A DNA stretch of 64,000 bases from Balaenoptera acutorostrata (GCF_949987535.1 NC_080066.1:135264335-135328334), one strand, 5' to 3'. Shown: positions 24,051-36,199, counted from the first letter of the stretch. Numbers and translations: made by a program. The notes: generated from the letters alone by a model not told the origin.

Positions 24051-24869
24051 TTGATATTGAGGTTTTGTTTTGTTTTGTTATAGTAGAGAATGTAAGATTT
24101 TCAATTCACTTACTATGTAAAATAAAGTCAGGACCAGAATGCTTATTTCATAAATTAAGTCAGTATTTTAAATATAGAAAAAAAAAATGCTGCATTAAAA
24201 GTACTAGGTAATTTGGGAAGGGAAAAAAGGCAATAGGAATGTATGCCTTAAAGAATTTTATGATTAAAAGTCACATTATAAAATAGGAAAAAAATAGATG
24301 AAATTTCCTGCCAAGTTTAGGCCATCTGTTTTCAAAACAAAACAAAAGTGTTAAGGTATTTTACCTTTTGCCTCTGAATATCAAATATGTATTTATTATA
24401 GAAAATTAGAAAAAATTTTAAAAAGCACAAAAACAACAACAATCAAATATTTTACTCAAGCTTACACTACTCAGTGGTAATCACTATTGACACTTCAGAA
24501 TACGTTTTCCCAGTTTTTTCCTATGTTCACATTCACATACATATTTTAGAATTTCAATCATACTCTTCAGAGTTTGAGTTTGATTTTCTTTGCCCACTTA
24601 ATATGATTAACCATGTCATTAAGTGTTCTTTCATACATTGTTCTTAAATGGTTACATTGTATTCCAGCAAACGTATGGACTGTAACTTATTGGGGCCATT
24701 AATTTTTCACTTTGAAGCACTGCTTACACCAATTCAGTACTTCAACATTTGAGCACCCACTGTGTGCTAACGGGATATCGGGGCACAAAACCTATCTTCG
24801 GGAATTAGAATCTCCATTTCCTCCTCTCCTACCCAAAGAAGTACATGATGATTTAAAAAATTGAACACA

Positions 24870-25220
24870 GGGGCTTGCCTGGTGGTGCAGTAGTTAAGAA
24901 TCCACCTGCCAATGCAGGGGACACGGGTTTGACCCCTGATCCGGGAAGATCCCACATGCCACGGAGCAACTAAGCCCATGCGCCACAACTACTGAGCCTC
25001 TGCTCTAGAGCCCAAGAGCCACAACTACTGAGCCTGCGTGTCACAACTACTGAAGCCCGTGCGCCTAGAGCCCATGCTCCACAACAAGAGAAGCCAATGC
25101 AATGAGAAGCCTGTGCACCACAGCGAAGAGTAGCCCCTGCTGGCCACAACTAGAGAAAGCCCGCGCGCAGCAACGAAGACTCAATGCAGCCAAATATTAA
25201 TTAATTAATTAATTAATTTT
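24870..25220 (+). mobile_element. CHR-type SINE, type B, with 15-bp target duplication
   Basis: aaaaaattgaacaca at 24855-24869 and 25221-25235. Tail is (ttaa)n. Lies just downstream of exon 6 in gene sense. The native intron at 24200-24850 contains an old A/T-rich repeat-like stretch I cannot name. Confidence 0.88.
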
Positions 25221-25292
25221 AAAAAATTGAACACAAAGAACCTCAAGTACCAAAACATCCTAGCTCAGTCACTGATCAAGAAATGTTCTTAC

Positions 25293-25412
25293 CATTAGTA
25301 GCCCTTGTCACTGGCTTTCTTGCTGTAGTAGGCAGGACTGTTCTGGCAATCTGCTTTGCTGCTTGAGTAGCCGATCGAGTCATTCTCACTGGCGGCATTA
25401 CAGGTTGTATAG
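25293..25412 (-). CDS. DLGAP5: DLGAP5 exon 6
   Basis: Acceptor TCCCACAG|CTAT, donor ACTAATG|GTAAGA. Encodes PVMPPVRMTRSATQAAKQ and onward to KPVTRATN (residues 194-233), a second copy of the VRxTRS-type motif also present in exon 4. Multiple of three in length. A type-B SINE lies 57 bp beyond the donor. Confidence 0.94.
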
Positions 25413-25485
25413 CTGTGGGAACAAATAATAAAATCAAATGTTTGTGGTAATTTTAAATTATTGTTGTGGCAACATCAGGACTTAC

Positions 25486-25570
25486 CTTTTTTCTCTTTGT
25501 CCAACACTTTCTTTTCAGAAGCTTGTCTTTGACTAGGTCGGATTGTTCGAACATCACTCCCATTATCAAT
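25486..25570 (-). CDS. DLGAP5: DLGAP5 exon 5
   Basis: Acceptor TTGAATAG|ATTG, donor AAAAAAG|GTAAGT. Encodes IDNGSDVRTIRPSQRQASEK and a lysine-rich end (residues 166-193). Leaves one base to the next exon, which fits exon 6. Confidence 0.93.
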
Positions 25571-25889
25571 CTATTCAAAAGATTAGGTACTATGTGATTT
25601 AATTGCATAATGAATCAAACCACCATATTTTTTTTTAACCACCATATTTTTAATGTGTAAATTGACCCCTCATCTGAAACCTGATATTGTAAATGACTCA
25701 GCAAAAAACCCACTACCCCAGATAAAATGAGATGAAGAAACAATTTTTCCATTATATACATTTCCTTACAAGCTTTTTCAGAATCCTAGAATTTAGAAAA
25801 TGCTAATAACCTAAGCTATTAAAAAATAACTGACTATAATCTTCTGAGACTCCTTAAACATACCAGGCATGTTTTCAATTCAAGACCTT

Positions 25890-26590
25890 TGAATTTTGTC
25901 TAGAAAATTCTTCTCCTGGAAGAAAGCTCTTTCCCACAGTTCACTCTTCTACTTCCTTAAAGACTTCATTTAAAATGCCACCATCTGGGGACTTCCCTGG
26001 TGGCGCAGTGGTTAAGAATCTGCCTGCCAATGCAGGGGACACGGGTTTGAGCCTTGGTCTGGGAAGATCCCACATGCCACGGAGCAACTAAGCCCGTGCA
26101 CCACAACTACTGAGCCCACGCACTGCAACTACTGAAGCCCACATGCCTAGAGCCCGTGCTCTGCAACAAGAGAAGCCACCACAACAAGAAGCCTGCGCAC
26201 TGCAACAAAGAGTAGCCCCTGCTTGCCGCAACTAGAGAAAAGCCCGCACACAGCAATGAAGACCCAATGCAGTCAAAAATAAATAAACAAATAAATTTAT
26301 AAAAAATAAAATAAAATAAAATGCCATCATCTCAGTGAGGCCTGATCAAAATTCCACCCTACACCTACTTCAAAACTCCCCACCTCCCTTATTTTTTTTT
26401 TTAATCTCCCCCAAAATACTTAATACTTTTGACCATCTGACACACTATATAGTTCTTTTTTTAGTACTATCTCTCATGTAAGCTCCTTGAAAACAGGGAA
26501 TTTTGTTTGTTTTGCTCACTGTTATATTCTAGAACCTAGAGGAACATGGTAGTGACTCAAATTCATTGAATACATGAAACTTAGCTTCCT
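25890..26590 (+). repeat. L2 3' end, split by a SINE
   Basis: tgtaagctccttgaaaacag, ttttgctcactgttatattc, attgaatacatgaa are the characteristic L2 tail at 26470-26585. Upstream text on both sides of the SINE fits the same element. Orientation plus. Confidence 0.6.
25987..26316 (+). mobile_element. CHR-type SINE, type B, with 16-bp target duplication
   Basis: taaaatgccaycatct at 25971-25986 and 26317-26332, with one difference between the two. Inserted within the L2. Confidence 0.88.
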
Positions 26591-26599
26591 CACCTGACA

Positions 26600-27049
26600 A
26601 AGAGGCATACTATTTCCCTCTTGGCCCACTTGACTTTATTTTAGCAATCCTCCTAATAAGTTTATCCATAACCATGTTTTGAAGGCCCATAAGTTTATAA
26701 CACTCACCCTGTATGCTTTTTATTTCTATCTGCACTTCATGGTGACATGGGATGCATAATAGAAGCCCGGTAAACAAACAAACATAAAAAGAGTGTGGCA
26801 CAGAGTTTAGTATAGATCTCATAAGGGATGTCTGGGCAAAGAATATTTTAAGTGATTATTTCCTTAGCATCTAGCCAAATCTGCTCTGTCACCATACCAA
26901 AACAGTGATTTTGGTAGTACTATTGACTCTAGTAAAATAATCACTATGCTTGAAGATGGTATTAGATTAAAAATAAATTTACTTACTCTGAGGAAAAAAA
27001 GTACAATTTGTCATTTTAGTAACAATGACCTACTAACTATCAACTATAC
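26600..27049. other. DLGAP5 intron 4, no recognised element
   Basis: Native AT-rich intron sequence immediately after exon 4 in gene sense. I see nothing I can name. Confidence 0.4.
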
Positions 27050-27112
27050 CTTTGTCAGCTCCATTTGGTCTTTGGCCTTTGACCTTGTAATCCGTACAGA
27101 AGATGGAACAGC
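27050..27112 (-). CDS. DLGAP5: DLGAP5 exon 4 (63 bp microexon)
   Basis: Exactly 21 codons (AVPSSVRITRSKAKDQMELT K) between GTTTTAAG|GCTG and ACAAAG|GTATAG. Phase-0 boundaries at both ends mean skipping would keep the reading frame. Residues 145-165. Confidence 0.92.
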
Positions 27113-27278
27113 CTTAAAACAGTCAAAAGAAGATAAAGTTAAAAAAATAAATAAATAAACTGGCAAAATTTACTTCCATGTCTCATTATGAAATAAAGTT
27201 CCCACTTTAAAGTTAAATTTTATCCTTAATCATTTATGGCAAAAAGATACTTGCTAACTTAAATTAATTGTTTTTTCT

Positions 27279-27420
27279 TTTTTCTTTTTTAATTTAAATT
27301 TTAATTGTTTTGGCCGTGCCGTGCAGCTTGCGGGATCTTAGTTCCCCAACCAGGGATTGAACTCGGGCCTCTGGCAGTGAAAGCACTAAGTCCTAACCCC
27401 TGGACTGCCAGAGAATTTCC
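27279..27420 (-). mobile_element. CHR-type SINE, type C, antisense
   Basis: Complement of a short SINE: ggccgtgccgtgcagcttg, ttagttccccaaccagggat, ending gccagagaatttcc. Near-duplicates aattaattgttttttct and aaattattgttttttct flank it. Confidence 0.82.
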
Positions 27421-27825
27421 TAAATTATTGTTTTTTCTGGTTCTGGCTTGATTTAAATTACGTTTAAGTTAAAACTTCAGAACTTACCCATATTTCTCAA
27501 TGAGGAGAGAGAAGAAATTTCAAAGCATATTTTCCAAGTATTAGGATCCTCATTAATATGATTAGCTAGACATATTTGAAAGGGGGTAGATGGACAAACT
27601 AGAGTATTAGGATCTTTTTTTTCTGTTTATGAAAAGATACTGTACAGCTTACTTCCCTAGTTTTGACAACTTGCCTTCAAATCTCATGATTATACACCTG
27701 TCCATTGTCAGTAAGAAAATGGAGACCTAATCACAAAATGTGAAAAAAATTTACCATGAGAAAGACCAATTAAAAAATTATAAGGTATTTATCAACTCTG
27801 TAAAATTTCTTAAGAAACATAACCA

Positions 27826-28010
27826 GGGACTTCCCCAGTGGTCCAATGGTTAAGAATCCACCTTCCAATGCAGGGGACATGGATTTGATCCATGGTCGGG
27901 GAACTAAGATCCCACACGCCACGGCGCAACTACGCCCATGCGCCACAACTAGAGAAGCCCACATGCAGCAACGAAGACCCAACGCAGCCAAAATTAAACA
28001 AATAAAAAAA
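27826..28010 (+). mobile_element. CHR-type SINE, type C-like (short)
   Basis: gggacttccccagtggtcc head, ccaatgcaggggacatgg body and gcagccaaaattaaac end. Mutated A-box, so older than neighbours. 28130-28310 beyond it has weak L2-like text. Confidence 0.78.
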
Positions 28011-28442
28011 ACCCCATAACGATGTGTCTTTTGTTCCTCCTACATATATTTTTAAGATATTTTAAAATAGTTGTTTACAGTGTAGACCAATGATTGGTAT
28101 CTACATATTCCTAAAAAGACAGCTTAAATCTAATCCCTTCCAAGAGGTCTTCTTTGATGTTCCTCCAAATATAAACGATCTATCCTTCCTCTAATATACA
28201 GAACATATTTATCTGTATCTTTCCACCTTGAACTACAGTTTATTAATTATGGTCTCTTCTACAGTGTCCTAAGATCATACAGAGTAAATAAATCAAAGAT
28301 CTGTCAAATTAATCACTGAGATTCATGAAGCCTAGAAAAACAAGCAATATCTTGGGCCTTTATATTATTCAATTCTTATTTAAATCAGGAATGAGTATAC
28401 AGTCAATGAGATCTTTTATACATATCTTTAAATAGCAAATCA

Positions 28443-28745
28443 GGGACTTCCCTGGTGGCGCAGTGGTTAAGAATCCGCCTGCCGGGGGCTTCCCTGGTGG
28501 CGCAGTGGTTGAGAATCTGCCTGCTAATGCAGGGGACACAGGTTCGAGCCCTGGTCTGGGAGGATCCCACGTGCCGTGGAGCAACTGGGCCCGTGAACCA
28601 CAACTGCTGAGCCTGCACGTCTGGAGCCTGTGCTCCGCAACAAGAGAGGCCGCGATAGTGAGAGGCCCGTGCACCGCGATGAAGAGTGGCCCCCACTTGC
28701 CGCAGCTAGAGAAAACCCTAGCACAGAAACGAAGACCCAACATAG

Positions 28746-28778
<33 letters not shown>

Positions 28779-29122
28779 TTTAAAAAAAAAAAAAAGAATC
28801 CGCCTGCCAATGCAGGGGACACGGGTTCAAGCCCTGGTCCAGGAAGATCCCACATGCCGCGGAGCAACTAAGCCTGTGTGCCACAACTACTAAGCCTGAG
28901 CTCTAGGGCCCGCGAGCCACAACAACTGAGCCTGCGTGCCACAACTACTGAAGCTCGTGCGCCTAGAGCCCGTGCTCTGCAACAAGAGAAGCCACCTCAG
29001 TGAGAAGCCTGCGCACCACAACGAAGAGTAGCCCCGGCTCGCTGCAACTAGAGAAAGCCCACGCACAGCAACGAAGACCCAACACAGCCAAAAATAAATA
29101 AATAAATAATAATAAAATAAAT
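28443..29122 (+). mobile_element. CHR-type SINE, type B (outer element of a SINE-in-SINE)
   Basis: Outer duplicates aaatagcaaatca at 28430-28442 and 29123-29135. The head (28443-28483) is separated from the rest (28809-29122) by a younger SINE. Its sequence resumes exactly after the inner duplication. Confidence 0.9.
28484..28793 (+). mobile_element. CHR-type SINE, type A (inner element)
   Basis: Inserted in the head of the type B SINE with a perfect 15-bp duplication aagaatccgcctgcc at 28469-28483 and 28794-28808. Tail (aatc)n plus As. This orders the two types in time: A after B. Confidence 0.92.
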
Positions 29123-29135
29123 AAATAGCAAATCA

Positions 29136-29683
29136 CCAGTGACTAGCAAGTTAACAAATCCAACTGATCTGTTCAAACTTCATCCTTCCTGATTCACTAA
29201 CCATTCTCTTTAGATCACCCCTCCTTTAGCTTCTATCCTCCATTTTAGCTCTGCTGCCACTCTGACCAGTCCTTTTCAGCCTATCACTGCCCACCTGAAG
29301 GTGTTCTCTAGACCTCACTCTTTCATAATTTTATATATCCTAATTGGAATGGTCTCATTTAGTCCTACAGCTTAAGTGTCCATTCATACTCCCAATATCA
29401 TATCCAAAATCCACATCTTAGCATGGATCCTCATCCTGATTTCCTAACTTTTATTCCCAACTGCCTGATGTCTAGATGGTCCAAATAGGATTTTTTTTAA
29501 AAAGGGTATTAATATTCACCCACTTAAGCTTTTCTTGCCTTCCTCATCTCTTTTAGCCACAGCAAAATTTGTATTATTGATCAAACTATTATCTTCAGAA
29601 TCATCATCTTATCTCTAACTCTTCAACTTCCTCCACCCCTCACCATCTACTTGGTCACCAGTCCTATCAAATTTATCTCTTAA
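29136..29683. other. DLGAP5 intron 3 sequence, C/T-rich, no firm assignment
   Basis: Pyrimidine-rich prose-like sequence (continuing at 30324-30700) that may be an old LINE, but I cannot match it to a family. No exon evidence. Confidence 0.35.
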
Positions 29684-29693
29684 GATGTCTTAC

Positions 29694-30314
29694 ATGACAC
29701 CTGTTAGAATGGCTATTATCAAAAAGACAAGAAATAATAAGTGTTGGTGGGGATATGGAGAAAAGGGAACCCCTGAGCACTGTTGGTAGGAATGTAAATT
29801 GGTGCAGGCACTATGGAAAACAGTATGGAAGATCCTCAAACAATTAAATTTAGAACTACCATATGATCCAGCATTTCCAATTCTGAGTATTTATCCAAAG
29901 GAAATGAAAACACTAACTCAAAAAGATATATGTATCCCCATGTACATTGCAGCATTATTTACAATAGCCAAGACTTATAAACAACTCAAGTGTCCATCAC
30001 TTGAGTGAGGTGCAGGGTAGGTGAAATGGGTGAAGGTGGTCAAAAAGTACAAACTTCCAGGTTTAAAATAAGTAAGTCCTGGGAATGTAATATACAGTAT
30101 GGTGACTACAGTTAATAATACTGTATTGTATATTTGAAAGTTGCTAAGAGAGTATATCTGAAATGTTCTCATCACAAGAAAAAAAGTTTTGTAACTATGT
30201 GTGGTGATGGATGGTAACTAGACTAATTGTGGTGATCATCTTGTAATGTATACAAATAATGAATCATTATGTTGTACACCTGAAACTAATATGTCAATTA
30301 CATCTCCAGAAAAA
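29694..30314 (+). repeat. LINE-1 3' end (L1MA-like), with target duplication
   Basis: ORF2 C-terminal remnant (tgttggtaggaatgtaaatt, accatatgatccagcatttcc, tttacaatagccaagactta) then 3' UTR text ending ttgtacacctgaaactaata. gatgtctta at about 29684-29692 and 30315-30323 flanks it. Confidence 0.72.
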
Positions 30315-30818
30315 TGATGTCTTAAACCTATTTCTTCTTTTTAAACCAATGGCTCAGTCCACTTATCTCATCTCACCTATTCTATAGAGAATATTCACAA
30401 TATAGACTCACAACTGGTCTTCCTATCTATAAATGCTTCCCTTTCTAGACTATAATCCTCAAGTCCAGGCTAATCTTCCCTGAGTATTACTTTGATAATG
30501 GTACAACCTCGTTTATAAACCTCCCTTGACTCTCCATATCCTAGAGGATAAATGCCAAATACTTTGGTATAGCATTCACTGTTCAGCCTGGCTCTACCAG
30601 CTTTCCTAGTTTTATCCAATCTCAACCTAAATATAGCTACATCAAGAGACCCTGTTTTCATCTTCTGAGTTACTATTATGTCATTCCCACCTCCTACCAA
30701 CTAATTAAATGAATAAAGGGACTCAGGGGAAATGGTTATTTTAGTCATCTAATCTCCTAAAGAAAATTCCAGTTAAAAGGAACTATTCCTCTATATCAAG
30801 TTAGGATACTAAACTTAC

Positions 30819-31012
30819 CTTTTTTGGCTCAGCTTTCATAGTACTCTGGTTTGAGAAAAGAAAACAAGGAATATCAGGTCTATAAAGACCCACTTTAAAT
30901 ACTCCTCGTTTAGCTTTCTCTCTCTGCTCTTTCAATTTTTGAAGCTGCTTTTCTTCTTTGTATTTTTGGAGCATTTGTTTTCGTTGATCACCTAGAATAG
31001 TTTTCACTGACT
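30819..31012 (-). CDS. DLGAP5: DLGAP5 exon 3
   Basis: Acceptor CTACTTAG|AGTC, donor AAAAAAG|GTAAGT; residues 80-144. It encodes a highly charged helical segment (KTILGDQRKQMLQKYKEEK), likely coiled, followed by KAKRGVFKVG, part of the basic microtubule-binding half. The phase (one base carried from exon 2) fits. Confidence 0.95.
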
Positions 31013-31249
31013 CTAAGTAGGAAAAAGAAAAAAAGAAAAAAACAATATATAAAACATTTCAGATAAAAAGGCAAACATCTTAACTTCTAACTTCAACTGT
31101 TGCTAAGAAATGCTTTTAGTAACTTCTTGTTAATTCCTTAGCACTTCAAGTTATTTCCACCCCTATTTTAAAATTCCTATTTCTTTCACCTTCATTTGTT
31201 CAAATATATAACTGTTTACTATGTACTAGGCATGTATTACTTCACTTTT

Positions 31250-31615
31250 AAATTAATTAGCTTCTATGATAGTCTCCAAGCTGACCTCCAGCAATTCTCA
31301 CCTCCTGGTAGACATGCCTTGTGTCATCCCCTCCCATACTGAATAGGGCTGACCTGTGTAACCAGGAAAGTACTGTGGAAATGATACAGAATGACTCCCA
31401 CAACTAGGTCATTAAAGACATCGCAGCTTTTGCCCTGCTCTCTCTTGGATCACTTGCTCTAGGGGGAAGCCAGTGGCCACGTGGAACCTTAAGGAGACTC
31501 AAGCGGCCCCATGGAGATGTCCACATGACAAAGAACTAAGGCCTCCTGCCAAAAGCCAGCATCATCTTGCTGGTAATGTGAATGAGTCACCTTAGAAGCA
31601 GATCCTTTACAATAA
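31250..31615 (+). repeat. MaLR (MLT1-like) LTR remnant
   Basis: gaatgactcccacaactaggtc, cttttgccctgctctctctt, ggatcacttgctctaggggg, agccagtggccacgtgg and actaaggcctcctgccaaaa follow the order of MLT1-type LTRs. Old, solitary, non-coding. A type C SINE interrupts or abuts its right side. Confidence 0.55.
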
Positions 31616-31623
31616 CCAAAACA

Positions 31624-31829
31624 GGGACTTCTCCGGTGGTCCAGTGGTTAAGACTCCCAATGCAGGGGGCCCGGGTTCAATCCCTGGTCGTGGAACTAAG
31701 ATCCCACATACCGCAACTCAGCCTGTGCACCACAACTAGAGAAGCCCATGTGCCGCAACTAAGAAGCCCGTGTGCCGCAACTAAATAAACCGCGTGCCGC
31801 GACTAAGACCCGGCGCAGACAAAAAAAAT
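31624..31829 (+). mobile_element. CHR-type SINE, type C
   Basis: gggacttctccggtggtcc head, aatgcagggggcccgggttc, repeated gccgcaactaaga modules, end cggcgcagacaaaaaaa. No certain duplication. The intron between 31,830 and 33,016 shows only weak MIR-like text near 32,330-32,410. Confidence 0.8.
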
Positions 31830-33028
31830 CCAGTGTCCTTATAATGATGGCCCTCAGGGCTCTATGGGAGCTAACCTATTTGCCTTCTCTAGCCATGCTT
31901 ACCTACTTGCTTTCTCTGGAACACACCAGACCCACTCCCACCTCCAGGCCTTCGCAAATGAGGAATAAAAGATATTCTAATAGCTTACTGACAAGGTTAA
32001 ATTTTGTTTGAAAGATTTTGGTCGAGGAAAGAAGCATTTGAGAGGGTACGAGTAGAGGCAAGGAGACAACTCAGAAGGTAATGTCATCTCTTCTCAGACA
32101 GAAAATGTCTAGTTCTTCCTTCAAAGGCCATCCTATATAATCCTACGACCCAGTGTTCATTTTCTCTGAACTCCTAAGAGATGTTATTCTTTACTCTATC
32201 CCCCTCAACCACCAACCCACTTCCTTTGACCTTCAAACATAAACTGATCACTTCATCTCAAAAACAAAAAAGTACCCTATGACACTTTAATCCAATTCCT
32301 TTCTCTCACTTTTCTTTAGAATCACAAAAATGACAAATCTGGAAGAAATAGTTTAGCCCAACCTCCCCTTTTACAGAAGCAATTAAGCTGAATATGTTGA
32401 GTGTCTTGTACGCGTCACACATTACACTGGTTCTGGAAAAATGATAAAACTGAAGTAGTGAACATGTAAAACAACTTGACATCTCATTTCTTTCTCTATA
32501 AAACTTCTAAGACTTCATCTTTCTGCCATTTCTTCACAATTTATCCTTGCTTTATTTCACTGCAATCTAGCTCCTAGTGCCTGCTATATAAACACAACTA
32601 AATAGGAGTCCAATAAGTCCTTCTGATTAAATGCACGTCATTTCCCTGTTCTCTTCCTTCTTTTCTATAGCATCCCTTGCCTTCTAAGACATTCATTTTT
32701 ATTATTTTTATCTCTTGCTGAGATCATTCTCCTTTCTGGTTGGTTCTTTCCCTACTAATTACCCCAAATCCTTTTGGGCAAACTACAGGGATGAATCCTT
32801 CGCTCTTCCCTCTAAGAAGTGTTCCCATTGGCAAAGTATCCTTACTTCATGGATACTTCAATCAATTCTATTTTTATGTCCCTTATTAATTTATCTTGTC
32901 AATATTTATCTTATCCAAGCTCCAGAAGTAAGAACTTTAGGATTCCTGTAAGGCCATATAGGTAAAAAGTGTTATAATACTCCATAGGTGAATGGCTTTA
33001 GCCTAGCTAGGACGTTCACAGCCTTTAC

Positions 33029-33172
33029 TTGAGTGCTTTTTTTTGGGGTGGGGGGAGAGGGGGGCATGCCAGGCAGCCTGCAGGATCTTAGTTCCCCGAC
33101 CAGGGATCAAACCTGGGCCCCTGGCAGTGGAAGTGTGGAGTCCTAACTACTGGACCATCAGGGAATTCCCAA
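33029..33172 (-). mobile_element. CHR-type SINE, type C, antisense, with 12-bp target duplication
   Basis: cacagcctttac at 33017-33028 and 33173-33184. Body gaccagggatcaaacctggg and end ggaccatcagggaattccc. Confidence 0.85.
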
Positions 33173-33341
33173 CACAGCCTTTACCTGAAATAGACAGTAT
33201 TTAGTTGTAGAAAACACCAAGTTATTTAGAATGGCATTTCAAAACTCCATTATTCCGGTCAGGGTTTTTTTTAACCTCAGGTATTAAACCAACTTTTATT
33301 CACTCTTCAAACACTTGAAATTACAATAGACTTTTACTTAC

Positions 33342-33580
33342 TTGTCTTGACATTGGCCTTTTCTGGAACAAGCTCATGAGATGTCTCATCTAATTCAAGA
33401 AGAAATCTACCTTCCAAGGTTGGAACGTTGACATCTTTCAAACCAAAGTGTCTATTTCGTTCATATTCCTTATGTCTGTTTTCTTTCTGAGACAGTGATT
33501 TCCTATGAGCAATTTTAGTTCTAATCATGTCGGTACTTAATTCCTTTCTGTGTCGATTGGCAAAATGTGATGAAGCCATC
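33342..33580 (-). CDS. DLGAP5: DLGAP5 exon 2, start codon
   Basis: Acceptor CCTGATAG|G at 33581-33582 is followed directly by G-ATG (33577-33579); the first residues are MASSHFANRHRKEL. It encodes residues 1-79 plus one base. The exon includes the QKENRH segment (KEN box, residues 32-34) and the very conserved YERNRHFGLKDVN stretch of HURP. Donor is ACAA|GTAAGT. An in-frame upstream ATG exists only in intron sequence. This end of the protein is the known microtubule- and importin-beta-binding region. Confidence 0.95.
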
Positions 33581-33644
33581 CTATCAGGAAAAAGAGAGAA
33601 AGACCAACTTACATGAAATTTCATTTGATTATTTAAAAAGTTAG

Positions 33645-34061
<417 letters not shown>

Positions 34062-34760
34062 ATACAAAATAGAATAAATATGTGACTGAAGAGTGGGAAG
34101 GAGGTTATCAAAAGATAAAACACTACAACCTATTTTGGGGTTCTGAACAGGAACTTGCTTGACAGATGAAGTGAAGCCCAGGAAGCTAAAGTCCAGAATA
34201 TAAATAAGAGGGTCTAGGCTTACCATAGAGAACACTGCAAAATAGAATAGGAAGTAAAGGTGAAAATAGGGATATAGTATACAGACTAGTTTCCTTAACT
34301 TTCCCCTGGTGATGAATGCAAGCAGGCTGGCATTTTTTCTCAAGCCAAAAAACAAAACAAACAAAACACGCAAGATGCCTATTAGGAAGGTAGGAATGAT
34401 AAATAGGCAGTTAGATATACGAGACTGAGAAAAAGAAGGGTTTTCAGAAGTACCATGGTGATGCAAAAGGATAATCATATCAGTTTGCCCTGGTGAGGGC
34501 AGAATAAAATTCTTTTCGGCCATGTAAGAAGTCATACAGTGTACTTGGCATATACTCTTTTCTTAGAAAGATCCTTGGGAGAACAAGAAAGACAATGTCA
34601 TGAGTTCCAAGAAACCATGGATCCAACTGAGGAAAAGAATAAAGGAAAGTGGAAAGTCTAAAGGCATCTCCTATTCAGCTGGTATGGAGAACAACCAAGC
34701 CAAACTGGAGAAAGAGGACTGATTCTCCAGGGAAAAGTCTTGCCAGCTTAAAAGAGAAGG
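34062..34760. other. DLGAP5 intron 1 segment with no firm assignment
   Basis: A 169-codon minus-strand frame at 34026-34535 has a hydrophobic, low-information composition and no homology I recognise; treated as chance. Some phrases resemble the unresolved repeat near 7 kb (gcagttagatatacgagact). Confidence 0.35.
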
Positions 34761-34764
34761 GGGA

Positions 34765-35135
34765 AAAAAAAAAAAGGACGGAGGTCTGCCATTAGGAAGT
34801 TAGGGCAGGAATAAAGAGGTAGACATAGAGAATGGACTTGAGGACATGGGGTGGGAGGGGGAAGCTGGGGCGAAGTGAGAGTAGCATCGACATATATACA
34901 CCACCAAATGCAAAATAGATAGCTAGTGGAAAGCAGCAGCATAGCACAGGGAGATCAGCTCAGTGCTTTGTGACCACCTAGAGGAGTGGGATAGGGAGGG
35001 TGGGAGGGAGGCTCAAGAGGGAGGGGATATGGGGATATATGTATGCATGTGGCTGATTCGCTTTGCTGTGCAACAGAAACTAACACAGTATTGTTAAGCA
35101 ATTATACTCCGATAAAGATCTATTTAAAAAAAAAA
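34765..35135 (+). mobile_element. 5'-truncated LINE-1 3' UTR
   Basis: gggcaggaataaagaggtag, cttgaggacatggggtggg and a final aattatactccgataaagat plus A-tail. Same family as 49.4 kb and 59.5 kb. No coding. Confidence 0.8.
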
Positions 35136-35274
35136 GATATAAGCACACTATACCTTCAACAACAAGAAGAGAGTCCACTAGAAAAATGCAGATAAAAAAA
35201 CTGCACAAGAAATGTAACAAATTAAAATGTTATATGATTTTAGGCAATCAACAGCGTATAAAAACATGAGAATT

Positions 35275-35603
35275 GGGGAGCTTCCCTGGTGGCGCAGTGG
35301 TTGAGAGTCTGCCTGCCAGTGCAGGGGACACGGGTTCGAGCCCTGGTCTGGGAGGATCCCACATGCCGCGGAGCAACTGGGCCCGTGAGCCGTAACTACT
35401 GAGCCTGCGCGTCTGGAGCCCCTGCTCCGCAACAAGAGAGGCCGCGACAGTGAGAGGCCCGCGCACCGCGATGAAGAGTGGCCCCCGCTCTCCGCAACTA
35501 GAGAAAGCCCTCGCACAGAAACGAAGACCCAACACAGCCAAAAATAAATAAATTAATTAATTTAAAAAAAAATTCTATGAGAACAAAGTTTAAAAAAAAA
35601 AAC
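35275..35603 (+). mobile_element. CHR-type SINE, type A, with 12-bp target duplication
   Basis: aacatgagaatt at 35263-35274 and 35604-35615. Body nearly identical to the other type A copies; intact A and B boxes. Confidence 0.9.
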
Positions 35604-35799
35604 AACATGAGAATTCATCTGACCTGGATGCTAATAACATTCTCCTTTAAGGGCCCAGGGGAAGTGACAAAGGACTGTGCTCTTTTTTATCAAGAACTCT
35701 CCCCTACTATTTGATTTGCCACTTCTCGCAAACATTAAAGAAAAATTAAAATTACGTATTAGGTATTTAAAAATACAGCACAGAACTATACACGGCAAA

Positions 35800-35830
35800 G
35801 AGAAGAGAGAGAGAGAGAGAGAGAGAGAAC
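35800..35830. repeat. (AG)n microsatellite
   Basis: About 13 AG units ending in acgaac, in intron 1. An MIR-like fragment (ttatacagatgaggtaaatt, tttgcacagctaaaaggtag) follows at 35870-35980. Confidence 0.85.
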
Positions 35831-36199
35831 GAACACCGAAGGCATATTTAATTATCACCTAAACCCTAAAAGGTATTTAGTATAACTGCCGTTATACAGA
35901 TGAGGTAAATTAACTGCCCACATTTGCACAGCTAAAAGGTAGTGGAGCTGGAATCCCAAGCCAGGCAGCCTGGCTCTTCACACACATCTAAGTTCTCTTC
36001 TTTGGCTGACTGTAGTTTCTTCCAGCTTGAAAGTCTAGAATGCCTTAGTTTTGCTTGCCAAGGTTGTCAACCCAGGCGTTTTTAGTTGTCATAGAACCTG
36101 GAAAGAGCCACTGGAATAATGTTGGGGCCAAAAGCCAATAACGCCCCGGTGGTGAAATGATGCTGCTACACAGATCATGGCAACAAATATTTACTCTTC

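Larger units (their letters stand above)
21679..24180 (+). mobile_element. 5'-truncated young LINE-1 with extra 3' sequence, in DLGAP5 intron 6
   Basis: An A-rich aatgctgcattaa duplication at about 21662-21678 and 24183-24199 defines the insertion. The L1 part joins ORF2 near residue 735 of the intact copy at 50 kb and runs to an A-run at 23664-23675. It includes 3' tail sequence shared with the copies at 50 and 62.7 kb, with the 82-bp unit present once. About 500 further bases, including C/T-rich and (CA)n tracts, precede a final A-run and the second duplicate, so they may be co-mobilised flank. Antisense to the host gene. Confidence 0.8.

Noticed and set aside
23765..24211. 148-codon frame with histidine/threonine run
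   Set aside because: Translation of (TC)n and (CA)n microsatellites.
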